Assembly (NCBI GenBank): GCA_023395555.1
Contig: JAEWYQ010000074.1
Coordinates: 1-64,000 of the forward strand
DNA length: 64,000 bases
Source: Bacillota bacterium
GTDB taxonomy: Bacteria > Bacillota > Clostridia > Lachnospirales > Lachnospiraceae
Reading direction: 5' to 3'
A program made the translations under genes and the position numbers. A model generated the notes under the pieces. That model saw nothing but the letters and a program-made list of their open reading frames with translations. It ran no database searches and was not told the DNA's origin. Positions 54,007 through 63,845 of this stretch are shown piece after piece. Positions within the stretch are counted from its first letter, which is position 1. Every line of letters starts with the position of its first letter.

Positions 54007-55029
54007 ATGTCAGAGGAAATCATATTTTGCAGGGGCGGGGGATGTACTGCCAAGCTGGGGCCGGGAATACTGGCTTCCGTCCTTGAAAAGCTGCCAAGAG
54101 GAACGGATCCCAATCTTCTGGTGGGGTTTGACAGCTCCGATGATGCGGCGGTATACCGGCTGACGGAGGATCTTGCGATTGTCCAGACTCTGGATTTCTT
54201 TCCTCCCATGGTGGAGGACCCTTATACCTTCGGTCAGATTGCGGCAGCCAATGCCCTTTCGGATATCTACGCCATGGGCGGGGAGGTCAAGACAGCCTTA
54301 AATATTGTATGCTTTCCGGAGGAAATGGATTTGAACATCCTGGGAAGGATTATGCAGGGCGGCAGTGAGAAGGTGTTGGAAGCGGGGGGAGTATTATCCG
54401 GCGGACATTCCGTTGCGGATTCGGAGGTTAAGTACGGCCTTTCGGTAACCGGCATCATTCACCCGGACCGGATATATAAGAACAATACCTGCCGGGAGGG
54501 GGACGCGCTGGTGCTGACCAAGCCCCTCGGGGTAGGAATTGTATGCAGTGCCCGGCGCATGAAGCAATGCAGTGAAGCTGCCTATGAGCTGGCGGTGCGC
54601 TCCATGACGACCTTGAATAAATACGCCGCGGAGCTGGCACGTCAATACGAGGTGCATGCCTGCACCGATGTTACAGGCTTCGGCTTCCTGGGGCATTTGA
54701 ATGAGATGCTGGGGGAAGAATTAGGAGCTGTTATCGACACTATGCAGCTTCCGTATATACGCGAGGCGCTCCGCTATGCTAAGGAGTTTTATATCACGGC
54801 AGCGGCGCAGAGGAACCGGAATCATGCAGGCGGACGGGTTCAGTTTCAGGGGGTTCCTTTCGCGATGGAGGAATTGTTGTTTGATCCTCAGACCTCCGGG
54901 GGACTGCTGATCAGCCTTTCGCGGGAGGCAGCCGGTCAGCTGGTCCCGCAGCTGGAGGAGTTGGGACTGCCCTGCGGTATCGTCGGTACGGTTACAGGAA
55001 AGAATGGAAATAAAATTTTAGTTCGATAA
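54007..55029 (+). CDS. selD: selenide, water dikinase (selenophosphate synthetase)
   Basis: 340 residues. The active-site motif [11 protein letters not shown] has the catalytic Cys and Lys in C-x2-K spacing, with no selenocysteine here. ATP and metal motifs are [41 protein letters not shown] and [17 protein letters not shown]. It makes selenophosphate from selenide and ATP. The downstream genes use it for the selenium-dependent molybdenum hydroxylase pathway. ATG 54007 ([12 protein letters not shown]) is taken because AGAGGAAGTG lies before it and family starts align there. The upstream extension to 53950 is not conserved. Confidence 0.92.
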   Translation: MSEEIIFCRGGGCTAKLGPGILASVLEKLPRGTDPNLLVGFDSSDDAAVYRLTEDLAIVQTLDFFPPMVEDPYTFGQIAAANALSDIYAMGGEVKTALNIVCFPEEMDLNILGRIMQGGSEKVLEAGGVLSGGHSVADSEVKYGLSVTGIIHPDRIYKNNTCREGDALVLTKPLGVGIVCSARRMKQCSEAAYELAVRSMTTLNKYAAELARQYEVHACTDVTGFGFLGHLNEMLGEELGAVIDTMQLPYIREALRYAKEFYITAAAQRNRNHAGGRVQFQGVPFAMEELLFDPQTSGGLLISLSREAAGQLVPQLEELGLPCGIVGTVTGKNGNKILVR

Positions 55030-55081
55030 CGGATTATTCCATAAAATAAAATATAAAAAACAGAAACAGGAGACGGGTTGA

Positions 55082-55696
55082 ATGAAAATAAATTTAGACT
55101 TTCAAGGAAAAGCGTGTCCGCTTCCGGTGGTAGAGACCAAGAAGGCTCTGGCCGGTTTAAAGAAGGAGGATGTGCTGGAGGTATTGGTGGATAATGCCAT
55201 TGCAGTGCAAAATCTCAGTAAGCTGGCGGAGCAGAAGAAGCTTGCGGTTGAAACAGAACAAAAGGAGGACCGTCTGTATCTGGTTACACTTACCGTAACG
55301 GAGGCGACGGATCCGGGAGAGGAAGCAGCCGGCCCCTATATGTGCCCGGATATGGCAGCAGGGAACCTGGTGGTTGTATTTTCCTCGGATAAAATGGGAG
55401 AGGGAGATGAGAAGCTGGGCCGCATTCTTATGAAGGGTTTTATCTATGCGCTGACCGAATTGGAAAAACTGCCTCAGACCATTCTTTTCTATAACAGCGG
55501 AGTAAAGCTGGCGGTGGAAGGCTCCGAATCCCTTGGGGATCTGAAGCTTCTGGAGGAGCAGGGAGTGGAGATACTGGCCTGCGGAACCTGCCTGAATCAT
55601 TATCAGCTTGCCGAGAAGCTGGGGGCCGGAACCGTTACGAATATGTACGCCATTGCCCAGAAGCTTACCGAGGCGGGAAAGGTGATAAAGCCGTAA
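55082..55696 (+). CDS. yedF: sulfurtransferase-like selenium metabolism protein YedF
   Basis: 204 residues. The N-terminal TusA/SirA-like domain has the CPLPVV motif (catalytic C12 in GKACPLP). The C-terminal DsrE-like domain has ILACGTCLNHY, then TVTNMY. This two-part YedF form is a marker of selenium trait clusters, where it may carry selenium or sulfur as a persulfide or perselenide. It follows selD by 52 bases. Confidence 0.9.
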   Translation: MKINLDFQGKACPLPVVETKKALAGLKKEDVLEVLVDNAIAVQNLSKLAEQKKLAVETEQKEDRLYLVTLTVTEATDPGEEAAGPYMCPDMAAGNLVVVFSSDKMGEGDEKLGRILMKGFIYALTELEKLPQTILFYNSGVKLAVEGSESLGDLKLLEEQGVEILACGTCLNHYQLAEKLGAGTVTNMYAIAQKLTEAGKVIKP

Positions 55697-55721
55697 CAGA
55701 CGGAAGGAGAACGGGTATTTC

Positions 55722-56531
55722 ATGTCAGATAAAAAGCTGATTATAGTAAGAGGTGCCGGAGATATTGCAACCGGAACGATACAGAAGCTCCACCGGGCAG
55801 GCTTTTCAGTGATTGCCACAGAGTCGGAGCGGCCGTCGGCGATTCGGAGGCAGGTGTCGCTGTGCGAAGCGGTGTATGAGGGCAGCCAGACGGTGGAAGA
55901 TATCACCGCGATGCGTGCGGACACCCTGGAAGAAGCCTGGGATATCCTGAGTCAGGGTAAGGTGGCGGTAATGGTGGATCCATCCTGTGCCCTGCTGGAG
56001 AAGGTTCGCCCGCTGGCATTGGTTGACGGGATTCTGGCAAAGAGGAATATCGGCACTACCAGAGCCATGGCGCCTGTCACCATTGCCCTGGGCCCCGGAT
56101 TTGCCGCAGGTCAGGATGTGGACGTGGTGATTGAGACCATGCGCGGGCATAATCTGGGAAGACTTTTATTTCAGGGAAGTGCCATGCCGAATACAGGAAT
56201 TCCCGGGATAATCGGAGGCTTCGGGAGGGAGAGGGTGATCTATTCCCCCTGTGCCGGAACAATGGTCTGCCAAAGAAAGATCGGTGACACGGTCAGAAAG
56301 GGAGAGACCATCGCAAGGATCGATGGGCAGCCAGTGCCGGCTTCTATCGACGGAATGATCCGGGGTCTTCTGCGGGACGGCTTTGAGGTACCCGCCGGCT
56401 TTAAGATAGCGGATATTGATCCGCGGGAAAGTGAAAGAGAGAACAGCTTTACCATATCGGACAAAGCAAGATGCATCGGAGGCGGGGTATTGGAGGCGGT
56501 TCTTATCCTGGGAAGAGGGAGCAGATTATGA
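55722..56531 (+). CDS. yqeB: selenium-dependent molybdenum hydroxylase system protein YqeB (EF2563 family)
   Basis: 269 residues. The N-terminal Rossmann-like loop IVRGAGDIATGTIQKLHRAG precedes a middle segment SCALLEKVRPLALVDGILAK. IALGPGFAAGQDVDVVIET is the family motif. The C-terminal biotinyl/lipoyl-like IYSPCAGTMVCQRKIGDTV is typical of the EF2563 family. The gene is a strict marker of orphan SelD clusters for selenium-dependent molybdenum hydroxylases, and its biochemical step is unknown. It overlaps the cysteine desulfurase by four bases (ATGA). Confidence 0.9.
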   Translation: MSDKKLIIVRGAGDIATGTIQKLHRAGFSVIATESERPSAIRRQVSLCEAVYEGSQTVEDITAMRADTLEEAWDILSQGKVAVMVDPSCALLEKVRPLALVDGILAKRNIGTTRAMAPVTIALGPGFAAGQDVDVVIETMRGHNLGRLLFQGSAMPNTGIPGIIGGFGRERVIYSPCAGTMVCQRKIGDTVRKGETIARIDGQPVPASIDGMIRGLLRDGFEVPAGFKIADIDPRESERENSFTISDKARCIGGGVLEAVLILGRGSRL

Positions 56532-57685
56532 TCTATCTGGACAATGCGGCAACTTCCTATCATAAACCGAAGGCCGTGGCGGAAGCGGTATACCGTTCCC
56601 TGATGGGAGCCGGTAACAGCGGCAGGGGAGCGCATGAGGCATCCCTGGAGGCGGGGAGAATTGTTTTTAAGACAAGGAAGGCTCTCGCGTCCATGTTCCA
56701 TGCGGGAGGATTGCCGGAGGGAGATCCGTCGGGAGTGGTGTTCACCTCGAATGCGACAGAGAGTTTGAATATAGTAATACAGGGCATCTTAGGGCCGGGG
56801 GATCATTGCATTACCACGGCCATGGAACATAATAGCGTGCTGAGACCGCTGTATCTGATGGAAAAGCGCGGAGTGGAAATCACCGTACTGCCCCTGGATG
56901 AAAAGGGAAGGCTGGAGCCGGGGCAAATGGAGGCGGCTGTCAGAAAGAATACGAAGGCGGTGATACTGACCCATGCATCCAATGTGACAGGAAATGGGAA
57001 TGATCTTCAAGGCATCCACGAACTTTGTGCCAGGCATCATTTACAGCTTATTCTGGATGCCTCCCAGACGGCCGGATTATTGCCCATTGATATGCAGCTG
57101 CTGGGGATTTCGGCGCTGTGCTGCTCCGGTCACAAGGGGCTGATGGGCCCCCAGGGAACCGGTGTGCTGGTTCTGGGCGAGGATTGCAATCCGGCTCCGC
57201 TGAAGGTGGGCGGAACGGGAAGGGACAGCTTCTCCCGAGGAATGCCGCCGCAGCTTCCCGAAGCGCTGGAGGCAGGAACCGGAAATCTCCACGGAATAAC
57301 AGGGTTATTGGCGGCCTGTGAGTATATTGAAGAATACGGTATTACTAATATTTATAACAAGGCCAGGCAGCTGGCGGAGCACTTTGTGGATGGTGTGAAG
57401 CGGCTTCCGGGAGTTCATCTCTATGGAGATTATGAAGCGGCTCTTCGGGTGCCCGTAGTCTCGCTGAACATAGGGGAGACTGCGTCGGGAGAGATTGCCG
57501 ATGAACTCTTCCAGCGATTTCAGATTGCTACCAGGGCGGGCGTCCATTGTGCGCCCCTGCTGCATGAGGCAATGGGAACTAGGGAGCAGGGCATGGTACG
57601 CTTTAGCTTTTCCCATTGGAATACCTTGGAGGAGGTTCAGGAAGCTATTGCTGCCGTGAGAATTCTGGAGGAAGAATATCGATGA
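56528..57685 (+). CDS. cysteine desulfurase family protein (EF2568 type)
   Basis: 385 residues. PLP enzyme of aminotransferase class V. MIYLDNAATSYHKPKAVAEA start, TSNATESLNIVIQG, TAMEHNSVLRPLY and the PLP lysine motif ALCCSGHKGLMGPQGTG. RAGVHCAPLLHE is the desulfurase Cys loop. Rather than making Fe-S clusters it likely delivers sulfur or selenium for the molybdenum hydroxylase cofactor. The start is within an ATGA overlap with yqeB, so the genes are coupled. The stop again overlaps the next start. Confidence 0.9.
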   Translation: MIYLDNAATSYHKPKAVAEAVYRSLMGAGNSGRGAHEASLEAGRIVFKTRKALASMFHAGGLPEGDPSGVVFTSNATESLNIVIQGILGPGDHCITTAMEHNSVLRPLYLMEKRGVEITVLPLDEKGRLEPGQMEAAVRKNTKAVILTHASNVTGNGNDLQGIHELCARHHLQLILDASQTAGLLPIDMQLLGISALCCSGHKGLMGPQGTGVLVLGEDCNPAPLKVGGTGRDSFSRGMPPQLPEALEAGTGNLHGITGLLAACEYIEEYGITNIYNKARQLAEHFVDGVKRLPGVHLYGDYEAALRVPVVSLNIGETASGEIADELFQRFQIATRAGVHCAPLLHEAMGTREQGMVRFSFSHWNTLEEVQEAIAAVRILEEEYR

Positions 57686-57918
57686 GACCAAAAGAGCTGC
57701 AATGTGTTGTTACCTTTCGGACCACCACCGAGGCCATGCAATTGGAACAGACGGCCAGAGAGGCAGGCTTTGGCGGGCGGCTGATCCCCGTCCCCAGGGA
57801 GATAAGCGCCGGCTGCGGGCTTGCCTGGAAGGAAGCGATAGCTTCAAGAATGGCTTTAGAGGCGCTGATGGCAGAAAAGAAGCTGGGTTATGACAGCATC
57901 TATGAAATAGTAATATGA
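57682..57918 (+). CDS. DUF3343 family protein (putative Se/S carrier)
   Basis: 78 residues. It has the DUF3343 pattern CVVTFRTTTEAMQLEQTARE, then GGRLIPVPREISAGCGLAW. One Cys in SAGCGLAW is conserved and may bear a persulfide or perselenide. It overlaps the desulfurase stop (ATGA) and the yqeC start (57915), so the three genes are translated together. This makes it a likely receiver of the sulfur or selenium released by the desulfurase. Confidence 0.85.
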   Translation: MRPKELQCVVTFRTTTEAMQLEQTAREAGFGGRLIPVPREISAGCGLAWKEAIASRMALEALMAEKKLGYDSIYEIVI

Positions 57919-58670
57919 TAAAGGCGGGTGGTACGGCGGTTATGAGAGTCTGGTATCAGAATAACAGGGAGTGGGCCGAAGCGGACAGCCTGCTGAAAGC
58001 CTTAAGGCCGGTCTGGCCTGACAGGGGATGTGTGGCCGTGGTTGGCGCAGGAGGAAAGACCTCGGTAATCTTCCGGCTGGCAAAAGAGCTGGAGGCTCTT
58101 GGAAAGCGCGTCATCATTACCACCACCACCCATATGTTCCGGGAGCCTGGAGCCCTGGCGGCCTCCGCGGAGGAAGTCCGGAGGCTGATGGAGCAGAACT
58201 CCGTTGTAATGGCAGGAAGGCCTGCCGGGGAGGGGAGGATAACCGGCCCGGAGGCGGAAGAATTAGAACGGATGGCAGAACTGGCGGATTTTGTGCTGGT
58301 GGAAGCGGATGGCTCCAAACGTCTGCCGCTGAAGCTTCCGGCGGACCATGAGCCGGTGATACCGGAGAGGACGGAGCTTCTTCTTGTACTGGCGGGATTG
58401 CGGGGTATTGGCAGACCGCTGTTCGAATGCTGCCATAGGGCGGAGCTGGTCAGAGAGCTGCTGCAGGCGGCGCCGGACCACAGAATAGAGCCGGAGGACA
58501 TCCGCAGGATGCTGGAGCAGGGTTACCTTAGGAAGCATTTCCTCCCGGGAGGAATTCCGGGAGTCGTTATATTAAATCAAGCGGATGAGGAAGGACTTAA
58601 AAACCAGGCTGTAAGCATTGCCGAAGGCCTGTGCCCTTACTCCTGCATTATTACACAATTACATGAATAG
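57915..58670 (+). CDS. yqeC: selenium cofactor biosynthesis protein YqeC
   Basis: 251 residues. P-loop CVAVVGAGGKTSVIFRLA, then GKRVIITTTTHMF, the DFVLVEADGSKRLPLK site, and GGIPGVVILNQAD. The family, often annotated as putative selenium-dependent hydroxylase accessory protein, may be a nucleotide-binding cofactor-inserting enzyme. The start at 57915 is in the ATGA overlap; an alternative ATG at 57942 (MRVWYQN) is also possible. It closes the SelD-YedF-YqeB-EF2568-DUF3343-YqeC run. Confidence 0.88.
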   Translation: MIKAGGTAVMRVWYQNNREWAEADSLLKALRPVWPDRGCVAVVGAGGKTSVIFRLAKELEALGKRVIITTTTHMFREPGALAASAEEVRRLMEQNSVVMAGRPAGEGRITGPEAEELERMAELADFVLVEADGSKRLPLKLPADHEPVIPERTELLLVLAGLRGIGRPLFECCHRAELVRELLQAAPDHRIEPEDIRRMLEQGYLRKHFLPGGIPGVVILNQADEEGLKNQAVSIAEGLCPYSCIITQLHE

Positions 58671-58712
58671 AGCCCGGAGGGGTGCTGCTGTAAAAAGCGA
58701 TGGAGGTTATGA

Positions 58713-59732
58713 ATGGAGAAAGTCAGAGTACAGGATGCAATTGGAATGGTGCTATGCCATGATTTAACAGAGATCATCCCCGGAGAACGCAAGGGTGTGG
58801 CGTTTCGCAAGGGGCATGTTATTGAAGAAAAGGACATCGAGAAGCTGCTTGATATCGGGAAAAAGCATATTTATGTCTGGAACCTGGAACAGGGCTTTGT
58901 CCATGAGAACGATGCGGCGGTACGGATGATCAAAGCGGCTTGCGGTGCGGGACTGGTCTTCTCCGAGGTCAAGGAGGGCAAGATTGAGTTCCGTTCCAAG
59001 CATCGGGGAATTGTGAAGATTAACCGGGAAGCTCTCTACCGGATCAATGCCCTGGGTAATATCTGCTTTGCCACCATCCACGGCGATAAGCAGACAGAGG
59101 AAGGGAAGCTGATCGGCGGCTGCCGTGTCATCCCGTTGGTAGTGGAGGAAGAGAGGCTGCAGGCCTTTGAGGAAATCTGCCGCCAGGAAGGCCCCATTGT
59201 GGAGGTCCGGTCTTACCCTGTCACCAAAATCGGAATCGTAACCACCGGTTCCGAGGTCAAGGAAGGCAGAATTACGGATAAATTCGGGCCGGTTTTAAAA
59301 GATAAGGCCAAGGAAACGAATTCCCAGGTGCTGGGTCAGATCTTTACCGGGGATGAGAAGGAAGAGATTGTGAAGGCCATTGAATATTTCCTGGAGCAGG
59401 GGGCGGACTTGATTGAAGTAACCGGCGGAATGAGCGTGGACCCGGATGATATGACTCCCTCCGCCATCAAAAGCCTGGGCGGTGAGTTCGTCACCTACGG
59501 TGCGCCCGTGCTTCCTGGCGCGATGTTCCTGCTTTCTTACGTGAGGGGTGTCCCGGTTGTAGGGCTTCCCGGCTGTGTTATGTACGCCAGAAGATCCATC
59601 TTTGATCTGGTGGTTCCCCGGCTTCTGACAGGTGAACGCCTTACAAGAGAGGATTTTATCGCTCTGGCCCATGGAGGCCAGTGTGTGAACTGTGAGGTAT
59701 GCACCTATCCGAATTGTGGCTTCGGCGCTTAA
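58713..59732 (+). CDS. MoeA-like molybdopterin-binding protein with Cys-rich tail
   Basis: 339 residues. The MoCF_biosynth domain has [20 protein letters not shown], then [20 protein letters not shown] and [15 protein letters not shown]. This is MoeA/MogA-like and binds molybdopterin. The first 150 residues are MoeA-like domains with [20 protein letters not shown]. The tail [19 protein letters not shown] holds four Cys in C-x2-C-x2-C-x4-C order, an extra metal site. In canonical MoeA this tail is absent. It probably inserts Mo into the cofactor in the selenium-dependent pathway. It ends 14 bases before the moaC ATG. Confidence 0.85.
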   Translation: MEKVRVQDAIGMVLCHDLTEIIPGERKGVAFRKGHVIEEKDIEKLLDIGKKHIYVWNLEQGFVHENDAAVRMIKAACGAGLVFSEVKEGKIEFRSKHRGIVKINREALYRINALGNICFATIHGDKQTEEGKLIGGCRVIPLVVEEERLQAFEEICRQEGPIVEVRSYPVTKIGIVTTGSEVKEGRITDKFGPVLKDKAKETNSQVLGQIFTGDEKEEIVKAIEYFLEQGADLIEVTGGMSVDPDDMTPSAIKSLGGEFVTYGAPVLPGAMFLLSYVRGVPVVGLPGCVMYARRSIFDLVVPRLLTGERLTREDFIALAHGGQCVNCEVCTYPNCGFGA

Positions 59733-59746
59733 AAGGAGGTGTTCGG

Positions 59747-60658
59747 ATGAAAGAATTAACCCATTTTGATCAGAGCGGAAATGCGGTCATGGTAGATGTG
59801 TCGGAGAAGGAGAGCACCCAGAGGACGGCCGTTGCCAAGGGTACGATCCGGGTAAGCCGGGAGGTATTTACGGCAATTAAGGAGGGAACCTCAAAGAAGG
59901 GGGATGTTCTGGGAGTCGCGCGGGTGGCCGGAATTATGGCGGCAAAGAAGACCTGGGAGCTGATTCCCATGTGCCATGTCCTTACCCTTGAGAAATGCAG
60001 TGTGGACTTTGAACTGAAGGAAGAGGTTCTGGAGGTGGAGGCTACCTGCCTGGTAAAGACCACCGGCAAGACGGGAGTGGAGATGGAGGCTCTCACCGGG
60101 GCGAATATCGCTCTTCTGACGATTTATGATATGTGTAAGGCCATCGATAAGACCATGGTAATCGGCGAGGTCTATCTCTACCGGAAAACGGGAGGAAAGA
60201 GCGGGGATGTTATGAACAACAAAGGCGGCAGGGGAATTGTAAGAGCGGTGTGCATCAGTGAAGCCAGGGGCACGCAGAAGAAGAATGTGAAGGAGGCCAG
60301 GTTCCTTGCCGGGCATGGCATCGAAGGGGATGCTCATGCGGGTAACTGGCACAGACAGGTAAGTCTGCTGTCCTATGAGAAGATAGAGGAGTTCAATGCC
60401 AGAGGGGCAGAGGTAGAGGACGGCGCCTTTGGAGAGAATCTGGTGGTGGAGGGCTTTGATTTTGCAGCCCTGCCCGTAGGAACCCGGCTGCAATGCGGCC
60501 AGGTCCTTCTGGAGATCACCCAGATCGGGAAGGAATGTCATAACCATTGCCAGATTTACGAGAAAATGGGCGAATGCATTATGCCGAAGCAGGGTATCTT
60601 TGCAAGGGTACTGCAGGGAGGCACCATAGGGATTGGAGATGAAATGCGGATTGTATAG
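59747..60658 (+). CDS. moaC: cyclic pyranopterin monophosphate synthase MoaC fused to MOSC domain
   Basis: 303 residues. The N-terminal 160 residues are MoaC ([52 protein letters not shown]). Residues 175-303 are a MOSC domain ([42 protein letters not shown]). MoaC forms cPMP from the MoaA product. MOSC domains bind sulfur or molybdopterin. The fusion is unusual but seen in clostridial clusters. ATG 59747 follows AAGGAGG. Confidence 0.92.
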   Translation: MKELTHFDQSGNAVMVDVSEKESTQRTAVAKGTIRVSREVFTAIKEGTSKKGDVLGVARVAGIMAAKKTWELIPMCHVLTLEKCSVDFELKEEVLEVEATCLVKTTGKTGVEMEALTGANIALLTIYDMCKAIDKTMVIGEVYLYRKTGGKSGDVMNNKGGRGIVRAVCISEARGTQKKNVKEARFLAGHGIEGDAHAGNWHRQVSLLSYEKIEEFNARGAEVEDGAFGENLVVEGFDFAALPVGTRLQCGQVLLEITQIGKECHNHCQIYEKMGECIMPKQGIFARVLQGGTIGIGDEMRIV

Positions 60659-61139
60659 AGTAGGAATTATAACGGCGAGTGATAAGGGGAGCATCGGCGA
60701 GCGAGCGGATGCCAGCGGTGAGAGGATCAAGGCCATTGTCAGTGAGCACGGCTATGAAGTGGCGTATTACCGGATACTGCCCGATGATATGGAATTGCTG
60801 CAGGAGGCTATGAAGGAGCTTTGTGATGAGAACAGGGTGGATCTGATTCTGACCACAGGCGGAACGGGCTTCTCCCGGCGGGATGTGACGCCGGAGGCGA
60901 CAACCGCTGTTGCAGAGCGCATGGTACCGGGGATTCCGGAGGCGATGCGGGCTTATTCCATGACCATAACAAAGCGTGCCATGCTGAGCCGGGGAGTCGC
61001 AGGCATCCGGAAGAGGACGCTGATTGTGAATCTGCCGGGAAGCCCCAAAGCAGTGGAGGAAAGCCTGACCTATATTATAGGGGAGCTGAAGCATGGCTTG
61101 GAAATCCTAAAGGGCGATGCGGGCGAATGTGCCCGCTGA
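60639..61139 (+). CDS. mogA: molybdopterin adenylyltransferase (MogA/MoaB type)
   Basis: 166 residues. [20 protein letters not shown], then [20 protein letters not shown] and [13 protein letters not shown] are MogA signatures. It adenylates molybdopterin before Mo insertion. It overlaps the moaC-MOSC gene by 20 bases. I use ATG 60639 (MKCGLYRVG); a TTG two codons earlier at 60633 is also possible. Confidence 0.9.
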   Translation: MKCGLYRVGIITASDKGSIGERADASGERIKAIVSEHGYEVAYYRILPDDMELLQEAMKELCDENRVDLILTTGGTGFSRRDVTPEATTAVAERMVPGIPEAMRAYSMTITKRAMLSRGVAGIRKRTLIVNLPGSPKAVEESLTYIIGELKHGLEILKGDAGECAR

Positions 61140-61206
61140 CGGATGGGAAAGGGATTATTCTGAGAAGCCTGGAAGGCCCTTAGGCAGAGGAAAAGAGGTG
61201 AAGGTG

Positions 61207-62181
61207 ATGCAGGATGGCATGAAACGAAATATTGATTATATCCGAATCTCCCTGACAGATCATTGCAATCTGAGATGTTATTACTGTATGCCGGAGGCTC
61301 AGAAGTGTTTTTTGAAGGAAGAAGAGCTTATGACCCGGGAGGAAATTGCCGCCATCATGAGGGTCATGGCCAGAAACGGGATTAAGAAGATCAAGCTTAC
61401 GGGAGGAGAACCTTTGATGAGAAGGGATCTGGCCGATATTGTCCGCCAGCTCCGCTCCATGGAGGAGATTGAACAAATCACACTGACGACCAACGGCGTT
61501 CTTCTGAAGGGCAGGATGAAAGAGCTGGAGGAGGCGGGAATCACCTCCATCAATATCAGCCTGGATACCAGGGACCCCGGGAAATACAGGGAGATTACAA
61601 AACGGGATTGCTATAGCCGGGTAATGGAAGGAATTGAGGAGGCTCTCCTCTATCCTGAGATACCGGTTAAAATAAATTGTGTGCCCATTGACAGCAACCG
61701 GGATAACATTATTTCCATGGCGGAACTGGCAAGGGGGCGCAGGCTCTCCGTACGGTTCATCGAGCTGATGCCTATCGGGAGCGGTTCCGATTATAACCCT
61801 TGTAATGAGGAGTATATAAAAGGAATTTTGGAAGAGGTCTATGGGAGCATGTCGCCTCTGCGCCGGACCATAGGCAATGGCCCGGCCAGATACTATGAGC
61901 TGGCGGGCTTTCAAGGGAAGATTGGTTTTATCAGCGCCATTTCCCATAAATTCTGCGGCAGCTGCAATCGAATCCGGCTGACCTCGGAAGGAATCTTAAA
62001 GACCTGTCTTCAGTACGAAGGGAGGTTAAATCTCAAAGACCTGCTGCGTCAGGGAATATCGGAGGAGGAGCTGGAACGGACCATACAGGAGGAAATATTG
62101 TGTAAACCGGCAGGGCATCATTTTCATCAGAAGAAGACGGACCGGGATGAGAAGCGGTCCATAGGCAGCATTGGCGGGTAG
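61207..62181 (+). CDS. moaA: GTP 3',8-cyclase MoaA
   Basis: 324 residues. Radical SAM motif DHCNLRCYYCMPEA (C-x3-C-x2-C). Later KLTGGEPLMRRDL, then NISLDTRDPGKYREIT and the C-terminal cluster motif KFCGSCNRIRLTSEG...C with the final IGG that is needed for activity. It converts GTP to the cyclic intermediate used by MoaC. ATG 61207 follows GAGGTGAAGGTG; the 30-residue extension from 61117 reads as non-conserved. It is followed by modA. Confidence 0.94.
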   Translation: MQDGMKRNIDYIRISLTDHCNLRCYYCMPEAQKCFLKEEELMTREEIAAIMRVMARNGIKKIKLTGGEPLMRRDLADIVRQLRSMEEIEQITLTTNGVLLKGRMKELEEAGITSINISLDTRDPGKYREITKRDCYSRVMEGIEEALLYPEIPVKINCVPIDSNRDNIISMAELARGRRLSVRFIELMPIGSGSDYNPCNEEYIKGILEEVYGSMSPLRRTIGNGPARYYELAGFQGKIGFISAISHKFCGSCNRIRLTSEGILKTCLQYEGRLNLKDLLRQGISEEELERTIQEEILCKPAGHHFHQKKTDRDEKRSIGSIGG

Positions 62182-62239
62182 CAAGAGAGGGGCAAATGGT
62201 TCCGCTGTCTACAATAAAATAAAGGGAGGATTTAAAATC

Positions 62240-63073
62240 ATGAAAAGAAAAGTTATTGCTTTACTGTTGGTGGCAGCAGTAAGTGTCAGCATGCTGGGCG
62301 GCTGCAGCTCAAAGGGAGAGAAGGCACAGATCCAGGTGTTTATCGCTGCCAGCCTCAAAACGGTTATGACGGAGATTGCTGCGGAATACAACAAGGAGCA
62401 TCCCAACACGGAGATCATATTCAATGCAGACAGCTCAGGAAAGTTATTAACCCAGATTCAGGAAGGCTTTGCCTGTGATATCTTTTTCTCCGCGGCACAG
62501 AAGCAGATGGATGAGCTGGAGAAGGGCGGACAGGTGATCGAAGGAACGAGAAAGAACGTGTTGAATAACCAGCTGGTGGTAATTACACGCAAGGAAAGCG
62601 GTACAGCGGTAACCGGACTCGGCGATCTGGACAAGGCGAAGAGCATTGCTCTGGCAGATGGCAGCGTACCTGCAGGAAGATACACCAGACAGGCGCTGAT
62701 TGCCCTTGGAATTCTGGGAGCCGGCGACGACTCTTCCAAGATTACCACCCAGGAAGTATCGGATGCTCTGGGCGGTGTGGAAATCAGTGAAGAAGGTAAT
62801 GTAAGTAAGGTATTAACCGCTGTGGTAGAGGATGCCAGCGAGGTAGGCACCACCTATTACTCCGACACCTTTGGCTTCGAGGATCAGCTGACCATTCTGG
62901 AGACAGTGAGCTACGACCTCACAGGCAATATCATTTATCCGGTATGCAGAGTTACCAATAAGGAAGCAAGCAAGACTCAGACCCAGGCTGCGGATGATTT
63001 CTACCAGTTCATCCTATCCGATAAGGCAAAAACGATATTAGATAAATATTATTTTGACACAAATGTACAGTAA
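62240..63073 (+). CDS. modA: molybdate ABC transporter substrate-binding lipoprotein ModA
   Basis: 277 residues. Lipoprotein signal ALLLVAAVSVSMLGGC with lipobox. The solute-binding fold has FIAASLKTVMTEIAAEYN, FSAAQKQMDELEKGG, NQLVVITRKES and ALADGSVPAGRYTRQAL. It captures molybdate (or tungstate) outside the cell. ATG 62240 follows GGGAGG. It heads the modABC operon directly after moaA. Confidence 0.92.
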   Translation: MKRKVIALLLVAAVSVSMLGGCSSKGEKAQIQVFIAASLKTVMTEIAAEYNKEHPNTEIIFNADSSGKLLTQIQEGFACDIFFSAAQKQMDELEKGGQVIEGTRKNVLNNQLVVITRKESGTAVTGLGDLDKAKSIALADGSVPAGRYTRQALIALGILGAGDDSSKITTQEVSDALGGVEISEEGNVSKVLTAVVEDASEVGTTYYSDTFGFEDQLTILETVSYDLTGNIIYPVCRVTNKEASKTQTQAADDFYQFILSDKAKTILDKYYFDTNVQ

Positions 63074-63134
63074 GAGAGGATAAAGGCCTGCAGGCAAGGA
63101 ATAAAGAAAAGAATTAAGACAGGAGGGGAATGGG

Positions 63135-63839
63135 ATGGAGGATTTGCTTCGGCTGTTTCAAAGGCTGGATTGGAGTCCTTTGATGATATCTTTGAAGACA
63201 GGAGCGGTTGCCACGGTGATCTCCTTCTTCCTGGGCGTCTACGCGGCCAGAAAGGTGCTGCATGCGGGGCCCAGAATGAAGGCTGCCGCGGATGGCTTTC
63301 TGACTCTTACCATGGTTCTTCCTCCGACGGTAGTGGGCTTTTATCTGCTGCTGCTGTTCAGCCTCAGAAGGCCTCTGGGCTCTTTTTTGTATAATACCCT
63401 GGATATCAAGGTAATCCAGAGCTGGCTGGGCTGTATCGTTGCGGCGACAGTGATTGCATTTCCGCTGATGTACCGGAATGCCAGGGCCGCCTTTGAGCAG
63501 GTGGATGTGAATCTGGTGTATGCCGCAAGGACGCTGGGTATACCGGATATTATGATCTTCTGGAAGGTGGTTGTGCCGGCGGCAGGTCCCGGAATTGCTT
63601 CCGGAACCATTCTGACCTTTGCGAGAGCCATGGGAGAGTACGGAGCGACATCCATGCTGGCCGGGAATATTCCGGGGAAGACGGCTACCATCTCCCAGAG
63701 AATCGCCATGGTAATCCAGGATGGGGACTATACAACGGCAGGCTTCTGGGTAATAGTTATCAGCGTCATTTCCTTTGTTATCATATGGGCGATGAATCTG
63801 CTGGCGGCAATGGGCATGAAAAATATAAAACGGTGGTAG
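63135..63839 (+). CDS. modB: molybdate ABC transporter permease ModB
   Basis: 234 residues, five to six membrane helices. LKTGAVATVISFFLGVYAAR, VLPPTVVGFYLLLLF and the EAA loop VYAARTLGIPDIMIFWKVVV mark the permease. The end reads GYGATSMLAG-type as GEYGATSMLAGNIPGKT, the ModB signature. It pairs with ModC. It starts 62 bases after modA. Confidence 0.93.
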   Translation: MEDLLRLFQRLDWSPLMISLKTGAVATVISFFLGVYAARKVLHAGPRMKAAADGFLTLTMVLPPTVVGFYLLLLFSLRRPLGSFLYNTLDIKVIQSWLGCIVAATVIAFPLMYRNARAAFEQVDVNLVYAARTLGIPDIMIFWKVVVPAAGPGIASGTILTFARAMGEYGATSMLAGNIPGKTATISQRIAMVIQDGDYTTAGFWVIVISVISFVIIWAMNLLAAMGMKNIKRW

Positions 63840-63845
63840 GAAAAG

